Notes: generated from the sequence alone by a model not told the origin. DNA of 64,000 nt from Rheinheimera sp. 4Y26 (GCF_025245835.1 NZ_JAOBWS010000009.1:1-64000), one strand, 5' to 3'; shown: positions 26,249 to 36,017, counted from the first letter of the stretch. Translations and numbers: made by a program.

Positions 26249-29200
26249 CAGCTGACATCCTGCGCGATACGCTGGTGGCTGGGTTTCAACACTATAAGGG
26301 CCTTTTTGGCAATATAGAGTGGGTTATCCACGGCCATAACACGTAAACGCTGCTCGGTTAAGAAGCGTCGGCTGGCCAGCTGCTCTACTGCAATTTGTGG
26401 GGCAAAAAAGTCAAACAAACTAAAGCGGGCAGCAAGCTCCGGATGGGCCTGCTGATAGTGCATCACCCGTTTTGCTACCAGCTGCCAGAATAGTTTACCG
26501 GCCAGACTAAACTGCTGCTCAAAAAACCAGCCAAGTTCGCCTAAATTGACAAAACACAGTGCATCCTGGGTAAAATCGCGCAGCTCATTGGCATCTGTAG
26601 TAACCAAAAACGAGTTTGGATTGACTGCGGCGTGTGTCGCAGGAGCATCGGTTAAATCCGGCAATAAATCCGGCTTTGCCAGCCAGGCCGGGTTGTAACG
26701 TACACCGTCATGAAAATCTTTGAGTGCAACCCCCACAGGTAAATCGTCTTCGAGGATCAGTACCATATTCTGGGCGTGCGACTCCATCGCCAAACCGTGG
26801 TGCCACAACATGTGCATTACAGGCAGATAAGCAACATCAATTAAATGCTCTAACCATTGGTACAGACCATGTTTGGCAACCCAGGGCGCGATGACGGCTT
26901 GACCATCATGGTCAGTTTGCATCAGGGCAGTCACTGGCACGGCGCGTTGTCCTGGCTGAAGATAATGCTCAACACTGTCGCGCCAGATACAGGCTAGAGC
27001 ACCATATTGTGCAGCTAAACCGCTATCGCCTGGCACACTGAGTCCTGCGACTTCACGTAGCAACATTGGCTTTTTAACCAGTCGCCACGCTTTGTCGTCA
27101 GCTACACAGTCGCTCAGCCAACAGCTGATGGCACTGGCGTTGGCCACTGTATGGGGTGCCAGCACGCGGGACGTTGAGGTATTCGTAATACTGAGCGACA
27201 GTTTGACCGACAGTGCGGTGTGTTGCTCATGCTGGCTTAAAGTGCGTATTGATTGTTGCGGCAGATATTCGGGACCTTCAAACTGTAATGGATAAATCCC
27301 GGGCTGCGGAAAATACAAAAGGCCAATATGTTGCCATTGCCATGGATGCACCGGCAGCAGATAACAATGCTCCAAACTCAGACCAAGACTGCTGAGTTCG
27401 ACCTGCAAGGCTGCCTGATGGGCCATTGAAAAACTGGCTGCAAGTAACCTCTCAGCGTTAAAAGGCGCCATAACATAAAAGTGCGCGACACTTTTATGCA
27501 CGGCCAACCACTGTAAACAAAACGGCTTTGCCAGCTCAGGGCCATAACGCTGATTGTCTGCCAAGGTAAAGCCTAAGCGGGATTTAAAGCTTGGGTGGTA
27601 CAAATGACCATTATTAATTCTGGCTTCCAATGCCGTGTACGACAATTCGCGTAATGGCACTTTTGGTTCGTTTTCAAGAACCTGAGCATGTTTCATCATG
27701 GTCTGCCACATTTCATCGCTAAAACGCTGCCAGGCCTCAGGTTTGGCCAGATTCAGCATATTAAGATCAGCAAGCAAAGTGAGCAGTGAAGCTTGTTCAT
27801 AACGGCTATCACTGACCCGCAACAAGGTAGAGGCATCAATGCGCAGACGATTAAAATGGGCACTGTACTGCGCTTTAAACTGATAACTCAACTTAGCGTG
27901 GATAACCACATGAACAACACTGCCGTGCCAGTGCAGCGGCAACACATGCTCGTAACAGAGCGCTTCGAGTAGCTGCAATATGACCCGCTGTTCACTGCGA
28001 TCGCGCGCAGCTGCTGTGTGCTTTTGCTCCGGAATTTTCCGGCCCGCCAAAGGATTTTTGATACTCACCCACACCGGAGACTCACCACATGCCTGTAAGG
28101 TGCTTAACAAATTGCCTTTTGCGGGCAGCGATAGGGCACTTTGCAATTGCTGGCAATAAGGGTGCAACTCAACATCTGAGTTACTTAACGCATCGCGGCA
28201 TACCTGCCAAAGTGCGTCTTCGCTGACCGGAAAATGACGGGCAATTGCACTTAACACATGAGCCAGATGATTCACGACCACATAATACTGGAAGCGAAAC
28301 CAGGCCTCAGCGTCGCTGTAACTGGCATGGCTTTCGGGGGCCAGCATAAAACCCGCATTGAGCTGAGGACGTGGAGCAATACTGGCTCCTTCCATGTCAC
28401 GTACAACTAAAGTTTCAGGCCAGCCGCCGGCAAACAACATCAGGCTGTTTTGCAGATGAGCCTCGAGGCTAACGCCCGTTTTGGTAAACAACGTTAATGC
28501 CGGCAGTAAAGACGCATCAACATAGGTACGCCACCAGTCTTTCACAAAATGACTATTGGCAGTTGTGCCGTGGTTTTGAGCAGCCATGGCGATAAATTCT
28601 GCCAGTGGCAGCTTGCCGCTGAGTGGGCATTCTTCCACCAGACTTGCCACCACCCGGGTATCACGTGCCTGAACCGGAGTTAGTCCTTTGCGATATAACA
28701 CTGCAAATGAGGCTTCGAGCCCATCTATGGTTAATGTCTGCGCACCAAGCTCAGGTAAAATTAATAAACCCCGGATGGCGTCACACAATTGATTTGAGGT
28801 TAAAAAGTCACTGGCGTCCATGGCTCTGGCAATGTGAGCGGGTGGGTTGTTGCGAATAAAATTGGTGATCCTTACATCCAGACTCAATTTTATAAAAAGC
28901 CCGGGATTAGGCATAAACACTGTACGAACCGATGAGGTTGGCCACACGGTTTCACCTAAAGGGCCCAATGACAGGATTTGCTCATGTTGCAGATACGGCT
29001 GAAGCTCAGCTTTGGCGAGCAGCATATTGGCTTGCCACGGGTGGCATGGCAGCAGCCTGTAGTGCTTAAACTCCTCAGGCAGCAATGTGTGTGCTGAGTG
29101 CAGCGCGTCTGAGTCCTGTGGCAGAGCGAAGCCGGGCAACAGCCGTTCCGACATTAACCCCGGCGCCACAGCAAAATAATGCAATTTAAATGCTGCACCA

Positions 29201-29706
29201 AGTTCAGGGCTGTAACGCTTAAGATCAGCCTCGCTAAAACCTTGTATAGCCTTCGAAGTTACGTGGAAGGGATGTCCCAACAGCAAACCCTGCTCGGCGG
29301 CAATAAAGTCATTGGCAATAGTGCGATCTGAAGGCATCGCCTGACGTGCCTGACAATAATAGTCACAGTGGCTGAGGCTATTATGGATATTATCAAGCAA
29401 ATTCAGAGCCGCTTTGTCATCAGAGAGCGACGCCAGTGACTGACAAAGCACAGTCACCAGAGCACTGGCGTCGGCCAGTGGCTGATGTGACTGAGCCACA
29501 ATCAACGTCAGCGGAAAATGATAACGGTGATATCCTGTGGTTGAAAAGTGGCTCAGACGGAACTGACATTGTGTCTCAGTGCCACGAAGCGGTACACAAT
29601 AGAGCTGTTCACCCTGATGATAATCACTCAGGTCAATTTCCAGTTCGCGCAGGTAGGTATTGAGATATTGTTCAGCCAGCTTTTGCTGTAAAGGTGTCAG
29701 GATCAT
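26248..29706 (-). CDS. Fused NIS siderophore synthetase, SbnE-like and SbnF-like halves in one chain
   Basis: 1152 residues, twice the length of one IucA/IucC synthetase. Each half carries its own set of landmarks. N-half: GHPFHVTSKAIQGF (ATP site) and EAHLQNSLMLF followed by VVRDMEG, the SbnE/IucA style. C-half: YHPSFKSRLGF and ESHAQNMVLIL followed by VALKDFHDG, the SbnF style. The lengths fit S. aureus SbnE (about 578) plus SbnF (about 592) joined near residue 560. These enzymes adenylate a citrate carboxylate and couple it to an amine, here diaminopropionate and the decarboxylated intermediate. The start overlaps the MFS stop as ATGA and the stop shares a base with the SbnG start. I see no internal stop or frameshift; the fusion reads as intact. 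Confidence 0.92.
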   Translation of the reverse strand: MILTPLQQKLAEQYLNTYLRELEIDLSDYHQGEQLYCVPLRGTETQCQFRLSHFSTTGYHRYHFPLTLIVAQSHQPLADASALVTVLCQSLASLSDDKAALNLLDNIHNSLSHCDYYCQARQAMPSDRTIANDFIAAEQGLLLGHPFHVTSKAIQGFSEADLKRYSPELGAAFKLHYFAVAPGLMSERLLPGFALPQDSDALHSAHTLLPEEFKHYRLLPCHPWQANMLLAKAELQPYLQHEQILSLGPLGETVWPTSSVRTVFMPNPGLFIKLSLDVRITNFIRNNPPAHIARAMDASDFLTSNQLCDAIRGLLILPELGAQTLTIDGLEASFAVLYRKGLTPVQARDTRVVASLVEECPLSGKLPLAEFIAMAAQNHGTTANSHFVKDWWRTYVDASLLPALTLFTKTGVSLEAHLQNSLMLFAGGWPETLVVRDMEGASIAPRPQLNAGFMLAPESHASYSDAEAWFRFQYYVVVNHLAHVLSAIARHFPVSEDALWQVCRDALSNSDVELHPYCQQLQSALSLPAKGNLLSTLQACGESPVWVSIKNPLAGRKIPEQKHTAAARDRSEQRVILQLLEALCYEHVLPLHWHGSVVHVVIHAKLSYQFKAQYSAHFNRLRIDASTLLRVSDSRYEQASLLTLLADLNMLNLAKPEAWQRFSDEMWQTMMKHAQVLENEPKVPLRELSYTALEARINNGHLYHPSFKSRLGFTLADNQRYGPELAKPFCLQWLAVHKSVAHFYVMAPFNAERLLAASFSMAHQAALQVELSSLGLSLEHCYLLPVHPWQWQHIGLLYFPQPGIYPLQFEGPEYLPQQSIRTLSQHEQHTALSVKLSLSITNTSTSRVLAPHTVANASAISCWLSDCVADDKAWRLVKKPMLLREVAGLSVPGDSGLAAQYGALACIWRDSVEHYLQPGQRAVPVTALMQTDHDGQAVIAPWVAKHGLYQWLEHLIDVAYLPVMHMLWHHGLAMESHAQNMVLILEDDLPVGVALKDFHDGVRYNPAWLAKPDLLPDLTDAPATHAAVNPNSFLVTTDANELRDFTQDALCFVNLGELGWFFEQQFSLAGKLFWQLVAKRVMHYQQAHPELAARFSLFDFFAPQIAVEQLASRRFLTEQRLRVMAVDNPLYIAKKALIVLKPSHQRIAQDVS

Positions 29707-30881
29707 TTTGAAATCGCTTTAAAGTAGGTTGAATTTAAAAGGGTGGGACAAACAACACAAAACGCTGCCACCAGAAACCACAGCACTACAGGCCACAGCA
29801 CGAAGGATGCGCCAAACTCGTCATAACAAAACGCCACAGACAAGGGCCCCAGTAGCTGTCCGGTCACCTGACTGCTGCGCGCCAATCCAAGCGCCGCGCC
29901 GCGCTCTGCGGCCGGACAGAGTTGTCCTACTTGTAAAAAGAGCGTCTGCGGTAAAGCAGAAAAGCAGGCACCTTGTAACAACCGGGCAGCCGCAAACCAC
30001 CAGAGTTGGGTACTAAAAGGCATAACCAGCAGTGCAAAAGCACAGCCCAGGGCAGCAAGCGCATAATTGCGGCTAAGCCGTCCATGTTGGTTGTGTTGAC
30101 CCCAAAAGCCTGCACACACAAAAGTGGCAAACCAGGCAGTGGCGTGTAGTCCGCCAATTAAAGTGGCCTTGTATTCCAGGTGTTGCCAAAGTGGCTGACA
30201 ATAAAGTGCAAAAGCCACCACCAGTGCAAAAGCGCCAGCCTGCGCTGCGCTGCCAGCACAGAGCCAGCACAACAACGGCAATGACCATAAGGAGGAAGCT
30301 GGTGAAGATTCCGCCTGGTGCTGGAGTTGATGTACCTTGCCTGGCACTAACCAGCCAGAACAACACCAGATCAGCACACTGATGCAGGCGGTAAAAAACA
30401 ACAGTTGTTGTATACCAAACTGATCCAGTGCATAACCCCCAAGCAAAGGACCCGACAAACACGCCAGTGCAATAGCGCGTTGTTGACTGGCCAGTTGCAG
30501 CGCTTCACTGCGAAAACCGGCATGACTGAAAAACACTGTCAAAACCAGCGAAATACCGGCAAAACCCAGTAGCAGTCTCGCGGCTAAAAAGCCGGGGACA
30601 GTGTCGGCTAAGGCCATAGCGAATAACGCCAGTACGAAGGTGCCCTGTGTGATCATCAGCATCAGTTTGTGACCCAAAAGGTCACAGCCTTTACCAATCA
30701 GCGGTGCACTGAGCAAGGCACCAACTGCCGGCACTGCAATAGCGGCTGCCGGCCAAAAGCCAGACAGCGCCACGCCCTGATTAAGTTGCTGTAGATAGAG
30801 TGGCATCGCCGGAATAAGCAACATCAACGCAAAAGTGGCGAGAAACTGCACAGTGCACAAAAGGTAAAAGCTACGACGCAT
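29703..30881 (-). CDS. sbnD: SbnD-like MFS siderophore exporter
   Basis: 392 residues with 12 predicted hydrophobic helices and the MFS loop after helix 2 (APLIGKGCDLLGHK, a variant of the G-x-x-x-D-R-x-G-R motif). In S. aureus SbnD exports staphyloferrin B across the cytoplasmic membrane. Gene order (after the SbnC-like gene with an 11-bp overlap, before the fused synthetase with a 4-bp overlap) is the same. An additional outer-membrane route would be needed in a Gram-negative host and is not encoded here. General multidrug export is the alternative. Confidence 0.88.
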   Translation of the reverse strand: MRRSFYLLCTVQFLATFALMLLIPAMPLYLQQLNQGVALSGFWPAAAIAVPAVGALLSAPLIGKGCDLLGHKLMLMITQGTFVLALFAMALADTVPGFLAARLLLGFAGISLVLTVFFSHAGFRSEALQLASQQRAIALACLSGPLLGGYALDQFGIQQLLFFTACISVLIWCCSGWLVPGKVHQLQHQAESSPASSLWSLPLLCWLCAGSAAQAGAFALVVAFALYCQPLWQHLEYKATLIGGLHATAWFATFVCAGFWGQHNQHGRLSRNYALAALGCAFALLVMPFSTQLWWFAAARLLQGACFSALPQTLFLQVGQLCPAAERGAALGLARSSQVTGQLLGPLSVAFCYDEFGASFVLWPVVLWFLVAAFCVVCPTLLNSTYFKAISK

Positions 30882-32565
30882 ACCGCGCCTCAGCCCTGGT
30901 TTGCTTTTGCCATGGATTAGCTATCTCTGTGATAGCACTTGGCATGCCCGTCACCTGTTCATCGGCGTTAAGTAATGGCGTTAAAATTGCTTTAAAAGGC
31001 CAGTGGCTGGCCGCAACTAATGCCTCATTAATCTCCAGGGCCGCAGCGTCAGGTAAAGCGCAACTGATGTCACTGATGACCTGATACAAATGTTGCCAGA
31101 ACAAGGTTTCATTGCCGAATCCTGCCCGGCTGATTGCTAAAGCAATAGGGTAGAGATTGACCTGAATACCTAATGTGGTGAAATAACTTAGCAGCTTGGT
31201 TTGATCCGCCAGCACTAAGGTATTAGGGCTGTGCCAGTTGATTTGATAATCCGGCACCGGTAGCTGCTGGTGCTTTAACTGTGTGGGACAAATTCTTAAA
31301 GTGTCGTGGTCGCGCAGAATAAAACGCCACTGCTGATGTTCATCAAGCCAGATCTGAATATTCTGACCGTGGCATTCCGGCAATACCCCATAATGCCAGA
31401 GCCTCAACATCAGCTGGGTAAAAGCCGTACATAAGTCCAGCCATAATATATGAACCGCAAACCCCTGCGCATTCAACCATTGCCAGGCATCCGGGTGATT
31501 TAAAGCCGCCATGGTAAAGCGTGCTAAACTTGCACGCCCTGTATCGGGAAATACCCGTAGTTGAGCGGCAAGTTCCCCCTGGCAAGCAATGAGTTCTGTT
31601 GCTGCTCCACTGGCCCACCAGTTTCGTTCGTCACAGAGTTGCAGACTATCTCGCAACTTCACATCGTTATTTAATATTTGTTGCAATAACGCATAAGCGG
31701 CATCACCGTTGTGCAAATAACGTGGTGGCATAGTCCGTTTGGCACCAAGGGTAGCTTGGCTGGTGGCAAATTTGAGATGACGTTGCTCTGCATAATAAAA
31801 GCTGCGCAGTGAACTGGTGGCAGCTGGTACTGTTGATTGAAAATCAAGCTGGAGAAGCTGTTTTTGTGCTGCTAACACCGGGCGTTCGCTTTCCAGTGCC
31901 GGTAAAGCCAAATAAGCCTGTGGTTCAGCCCCTGGCACCAGGGCAAGCCGGGCTTCAAGCGCCGCCGTTAACTTTGCCTGTTCAGCTGGGGGCAATAACA
32001 AAGTTGCAGGTGCAGAAGATTGTTTGGTGAACACCAGCTCTGAAGGCACTGCCCACCAGTCCACCTGGCTGCTTTGTTGGGTGAATAACGGAAGAAGTTT
32101 ACCTTTGGCATGAGCAAACGGATGATGCGGTCGATCAATTTGCATCGCCAGCCGTTCCATGCTGCATTCAGGCGTTGTTGCCGTTACTGTGGTTTTATTG
32201 CCAACCGTGAATGTTGCGACGGCCCTTCTGCCTTGAAGTGCATCTTGCCATAAACGCAGCGCCTTGGAGCGCGTGGCAACTGGCCACCAGTCGGCGCTGG
32301 TCAATACTGTCATAACGTCGCTCAGTGCGATCAAACTTGCGTCTTCCCCACCTTCCACGGTTAAGGTGGCAATGTCCGAGGTTATGTTTACCGGCTGCAT
32401 GGCAGCTGCCTGCCAGGTGGCAGACAGGTGTATAGTGCGGGACGCATCCAGAGCAATCCGCAACTGATCGTCGCTAAAATGACAATAGCGTCGAAAATCG
32501 GCGAAGTTTTCCAGGTACAAAGCGGCTATCAGCGAGTGTAACTGATCGGTTTGCCAGCTGTGCAT
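30871..32565 (-). CDS. sbnC: SbnC-like NIS siderophore synthetase
   Basis: About 564 residues, IucA/IucC family. Landmarks: RPHHPFAHAKGKL (ATP-binding), AKRTMPPRYLHNGDAAY in the middle, and PECHGQNIQIWL with FILRDHDTLR in the C-terminal ferric-reductase-like region. In staphyloferrin B assembly SbnC completes the molecule by adding 2-oxoglutarate to the linear precursor. An upstream ATG at 32646 would lie inside the SbnB-like gene; the ATG at 32565 has a near-perfect AAGGAG six bases before it, so I chose that. It begins 14 bp after the SbnB stop and overlaps the MFS gene by 11 bp. Confidence 0.92.
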   Translation of the reverse strand: MHSWQTDQLHSLIAALYLENFADFRRYCHFSDDQLRIALDASRTIHLSATWQAAAMQPVNITSDIATLTVEGGEDASLIALSDVMTVLTSADWWPVATRSKALRLWQDALQGRRAVATFTVGNKTTVTATTPECSMERLAMQIDRPHHPFAHAKGKLLPLFTQQSSQVDWWAVPSELVFTKQSSAPATLLLPPAEQAKLTAALEARLALVPGAEPQAYLALPALESERPVLAAQKQLLQLDFQSTVPAATSSLRSFYYAEQRHLKFATSQATLGAKRTMPPRYLHNGDAAYALLQQILNNDVKLRDSLQLCDERNWWASGAATELIACQGELAAQLRVFPDTGRASLARFTMAALNHPDAWQWLNAQGFAVHILWLDLCTAFTQLMLRLWHYGVLPECHGQNIQIWLDEHQQWRFILRDHDTLRICPTQLKHQQLPVPDYQINWHSPNTLVLADQTKLLSYFTTLGIQVNLYPIALAISRAGFGNETLFWQHLYQVISDISCALPDAAALEINEALVAASHWPFKAILTPLLNADEQVTGMPSAITEIANPWQKQTRAEARYAS

Positions 32566-32579
32566 ATCGTGCTCCTTGC

Positions 32580-33593
32580 TTAAAACAGCGGCAAACGGGT
32601 ACCGACATTGTGCGTCAGTGCTGCCTGATAAAACCAACGCGCGCAAACGATATCGTCTATAGCCATACCCATCGGATTCAGCAGAATAATTTCGTCGTTG
32701 TTGTCACGACCGGTTATTGCGCCACTGACAATATCACCCAGCTCTGCATGCAATTGCTCGCGGCTGAACAGCCCTTCTTCAACTAATTGATTGATGACTT
32801 TTTTCTCACGGTTGCACTGCTCCCAGTCATCGACAATGACTTTGTCAGCTTTTAGGAACACATCTTTGTGAATGTCCATAATGGAAATATTCGAGACAAA
32901 ACAACCGCGTTTTAACCAGGCAAAAGGAATGTATGGCGCATCTGAGACTGTGCAGGTTACAAGTACATCGGCAAGCCGCACCAAAGTTTCGGCATCGGGC
33001 TGAATGGTAAACTGAACCTCAGGATACTGTGGCGTAAACTGACTGATTAGCTTATCGGCAGCGGCGGGAAATAAATCATAGAGGTGCACATGAGATATCT
33101 GTGAATACTGCTCTAACAGCGTTTGCACTTGCATTTGTGCAATAGGACCGCAGCCTATAATGCCTATCTCACGAAAATCTGACCTGGCCAGATAACGGGT
33201 GGCAATACCAGTAATGGCCGCAGTGCGCATTGCGCTGATCAAACTTGCTTCGAGCACAGCCACCGGATAATTGGTTTCGGCGTCATTCAGTACAATAACG
33301 GCACTGGCGCGCGGAAGTTGATGTTTGCCTGGGTTATGCTGGCGTGAACCAATCCATTTGATGCCTGCAATCGGATTCTCACCACCCAAATAACAGGGCA
33401 TAGCGATGATCCGGTCTGCAATATGTGACGCTTCCTGCCACCTCAGATAAGGTTTCAGCGGCTGGACGAATTGACGTTTAGCATGCAGTTGCAGCCCCTC
33501 TTCAATAGCACTCATAAAAGCAGCGCTGTGATCACCACCCAGTTGTTTAATGTCGGATTGACTCAGGTAGCGAAGTTCAGCTGTGATAGTCAT
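32580..33593 (-). CDS. sbnB: SbnB-like N-(2-amino-2-carboxyethyl)-L-glutamate dehydrogenase, copy 2
   Basis: 337 residues of the ornithine cyclodeaminase family. The NAD-binding loop is IGIIGCGPIAQMQ; ASLISAMRTAAITG and GIKWIGSRQHN are the SbnB-type substrate-site segments. It yields L-2,3-diaminopropionate and 2-oxoglutarate; 2-oxoglutarate is also a staphyloferrin B building block, so both products can be used by this operon. It follows the SbnA-like gene by 34 bp. By eye it is clearly different from the NRPS-linked copy (7777-8793) outside the core motifs. Confidence 0.92.
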   Translation of the reverse strand: MTITAELRYLSQSDIKQLGGDHSAAFMSAIEEGLQLHAKRQFVQPLKPYLRWQEASHIADRIIAMPCYLGGENPIAGIKWIGSRQHNPGKHQLPRASAVIVLNDAETNYPVAVLEASLISAMRTAAITGIATRYLARSDFREIGIIGCGPIAQMQVQTLLEQYSQISHVHLYDLFPAAADKLISQFTPQYPEVQFTIQPDAETLVRLADVLVTCTVSDAPYIPFAWLKRGCFVSNISIMDIHKDVFLKADKVIVDDWEQCNREKKVINQLVEEGLFSREQLHAELGDIVSGAITGRDNNDEIILLNPMGMAIDDIVCARWFYQAALTHNVGTRLPLF

Positions 33594-33627
33594 AGTTATT
33601 CCTTGAAATGTTTTTTACTGCGCAGGA

Positions 33628-34638
33628 TCAGGCAATTTTTTCGATAAACTGCGTTTGTTCGGCTTGTACCCGGGCTTCATGGCGGGCTTTGACCATGTCT
33701 AACCAGGTCTGGTCGTAGACCAGGTCGAGATAACGGTCACCGCGGTCGGCAAAAAGAGTGAGCACTGTGCTTTGAGGCGGAATTCTGGGTAGCAGCTTGT
33801 TGATGGCAGCAATAGCGGACCCACTGGAACCGCCGGCAAAAATACTTTCCTGTTTAACCAGTTGATGACACGCCAATGCGGATTCGTAATCATCAACATA
33901 AATAACTTCATCGACTTCGTCGGCATTCAGTAACTCAGGTACCCGGCTTGCACCAATTCCCGGTAGCTCACGCGGCGCAGAATGGCCACCAAACAACACT
34001 GAACCAAGGATATCGACGGCTATAACTTTAAGCGCAGGGTGGGCTTCTTTTAAACGCCGCGAAATGCCCATTAAGGTGCCAGAGGTGCTTGCACCAATCA
34101 CCAGATAGTCAATTTTGCCTGGGACCTGCTGAAGAATTTCTTCAGCTTCGCCATGATAATGGCTGCGCCAATTATCTGGGTTCGCATATTGATTCACCCA
34201 CACCGCATTTGGCACTGACTTGAGCAGCGCATTCACAGTGTTGATACGGGTCAGCAAGTAGCCGTTATTGCAGTCTTTTTCCGTGACCTGAACGATTTCA
34301 GCACCAAAGATTTCCAGCAGTTTCAAGTTGGTTGGTGAAATTTTCGGGTCAACCACAGCAGTAAAAGACAATCCCAGCTGTAAACAGCTCATTGCCAGCG
34401 CAATGGCGAGGTTACCCGACGAACTCTCAATAATGTGGCTATCGGCTTGAATACGGCCACTCGCCATGCCCTGCTCAAGCATAAAACGCGCCGGGCGGTC
34501 TTTAACACTGCCACCTGGATTCAGCATCTCCAGCTTCGTTAACACGGTTTGAGGGTGATCCGCAAAGAGTCGATTAAGTCGCACTATGGGGGTGTTGCCG
34601 ATACACGACAAAATACTCGAATGAATTGCAGCCAACAT
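33628..34638 (-). CDS. sbnA: SbnA-like N-(2-amino-2-carboxyethyl)-L-glutamate synthase, copy 2
   Basis: 336 residues, fold-type II PLP enzyme. The cofactor lysine lies in NPGGSVKDRPARF, the substrate loop is ESSSGNLAIALA, and phosphate-binding residues are in IGASTSGTLMG and FAGGSSGSA. SbnA makes N-(2-amino-2-carboxyethyl)-L-glutamate from O-phosphoserine and glutamate. It is the first gene of the eight-gene operon; a Fur-like site lies 51-69 bp upstream of its ATG, so iron starvation should induce it. The loop SVKDRPA, as in cysteine synthases, differs from SVKLKAA in copy 1. Cysteine synthase is the only real alternative and is unlikely next to SbnB. Confidence 0.93.
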   Translation of the reverse strand: MLAAIHSSILSCIGNTPIVRLNRLFADHPQTVLTKLEMLNPGGSVKDRPARFMLEQGMASGRIQADSHIIESSSGNLAIALAMSCLQLGLSFTAVVDPKISPTNLKLLEIFGAEIVQVTEKDCNNGYLLTRINTVNALLKSVPNAVWVNQYANPDNWRSHYHGEAEEILQQVPGKIDYLVIGASTSGTLMGISRRLKEAHPALKVIAVDILGSVLFGGHSAPRELPGIGASRVPELLNADEVDEVIYVDDYESALACHQLVKQESIFAGGSSGSAIAAINKLLPRIPPQSTVLTLFADRGDRYLDLVYDQTWLDMVKARHEARVQAEQTQFIEKIA

Positions 34639-34688
34639 ACTAAATATCCTTTTCGGTTAAATCCTTGAGTGATCCTACACCAAATGCA

Positions 34689-34707
34689 AATGAGATCAAT
34701 TATTATT
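34689..34707. promoter_or_regulatory. Fur-like box upstream of the sbnA-type operon
   Basis: Read on the minus strand, AATAATAATTGATCTCATT matches 14 of the 18 defined positions of the gammaproteobacterial Fur consensus by my hand count. It lies inside a larger 10-bp inverted repeat (AAATGCAAAT 34682-34691, ATTTGCATTT 34705-34714). Position just before the siderophore operon supports iron repression; binding is not proven. Confidence 0.65.
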
Positions 34708-35025
34708 TGCATTTATTTGTGATAATTTCCCTCTCGTTGTTAACATTCGAAACCCGTTAAGCTCTCAACAAAAGACGATAAATTTGTAATAAATTGAATT
34801 TAAAGAAAAAATAAATTTCGATTACCGTAAAAGCCAATATGCTGTTTTAGCCGATTCTTGCAGTAGAAGGTCGAATGATAGTTGCAGAACTTTTAATCGG
34901 AATAAGATAATTGAGTTTCCGTGAGGTCACGGTCTTACATTAAGGAGAAAGGTCAGGTTTTATCGACAGTACTTCACTCATTTCTTGTTGCGGCTTGCGG
35001 GCGCAATATGAACAGAAGCGGATAT
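34708..35025. other. Intergenic region between sbnA and the frameshifted binding-protein gene
   Basis: AT-rich, with no supportable gene. The short frame at 34921-35121 has no family features. The two flanking genes run in the same (minus) direction, so this stretch should hold the upstream part of the sbn operon promoter. Confidence 0.4.
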
Positions 35026-35800
35026 TTAACCAGCATCAGGCATTGCCCTATACCTCGCATAAATCTGCTCGATTTCACCATCTTTCATCATTTGCTGCAG
35101 CGCCTGGTTAATAACTGGTAAATAATCTGCTTTATCCGGATGCAAACGCATCATCACGTCTTGTTCGTCCACGACATCCCCTATTTCCAAGACTTTGTAT
35201 TCAGAGCGTATTTTTTGCAGATACAACAGGGTGTCGTAGCCTATAAAAATCTGATTTAGCCGCCCGACCAGCAGCTGCTCCAATAGTAAATCACTTGATA
35301 AATTATCCAGCCGGATGATCAGGCCTGCGCTCATAGCAGCGTCATACTTGGGATACACAAACCCCCTGACAACGCCCACCATATCCCCAAACAGGTCTGA
35401 GGGAACCTTCACGGGCTTTTTTTTCCCCTGGCGCAAACACGACCACTTCAGTGGATTTGGCATAACTGATACTGTAAATCCCGGGGACACGCATATGCGC
35501 GCGCCAATCAGGATTTACCCCAGGTTCAATATCAATACGTCCGGCATCAAACTCAGCTAAACCCCTGGCAACAGGGCGGCTGACTAACTCAAACTGCACT
35601 TTGGAGATTTCCTGAATACGGTGGAAAATATCGGTAAAGAGCCCTTTATGCTTGTCAGCCTCGAGTAGGGTATAAGGCGGATTGCCCGGTTGATATAACA
35701 GTACTTTTAGCGGTGGCTCTGCCAGAACAGGCCCACAAGCCGTTATCAATAGCATGACCGTTAACCAGGTCATCATAAGCGAAGAAGTTAGCCTGACCAT
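35026..35800 (-). pseudogene. Periplasmic solute-binding protein (amino-acid binding type 3 family), frameshifted
   Basis: Two overlapping frames together make one protein of about 257 residues. The first (from ATG 35800) has a signal peptide with a possible lipobox (LLITACG, or cleavage after VLA) and the N-lobe of a family 3 solute-binding protein (LKVLLYQPGNPPYTLLEADKHKG in short blocks, GLFTDIFHRIQEI). The second frame carries the C-lobe (VPSDLFGDMVGVV, LVGRLNQIFIGYD, INQALQQMMKDGEIEQIYARY). The switch occurs at a run of eight T on the plus strand (35417-35424, eight A in the message); one A fewer would restore the frame. So this is a pseudogene, a phase-variable or slippage-read gene, or a sequencing error. 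It sits between the siderophore operon and its receptor, but a role there is only inferred. Confidence 0.8.
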
Positions 35801-36017
35801 AAAACAAGTCTTCTGAAGTTATGATTGCCTTAAGTATAAAGACTTTCCTGCTATTCGCTTTAATATAACAAACACAACTAACACATTGATTATAAATAAA
35901 TTATATTTTATGTGAGCTCAAATCTATGCCCACTATTCAACAACATCGCTGAGTGTTTTTACCAACCAGATACCCCTATAAGTTGATGGAAATACCTCAA
36001 ACGTCACACCAATCACA

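Noticed and set aside
32566-32646. Longer start for the SbnC-like gene
   Set aside because: It lies inside the SbnB-like gene, while a near-perfect AAGGAG precedes the ATG at 32565.
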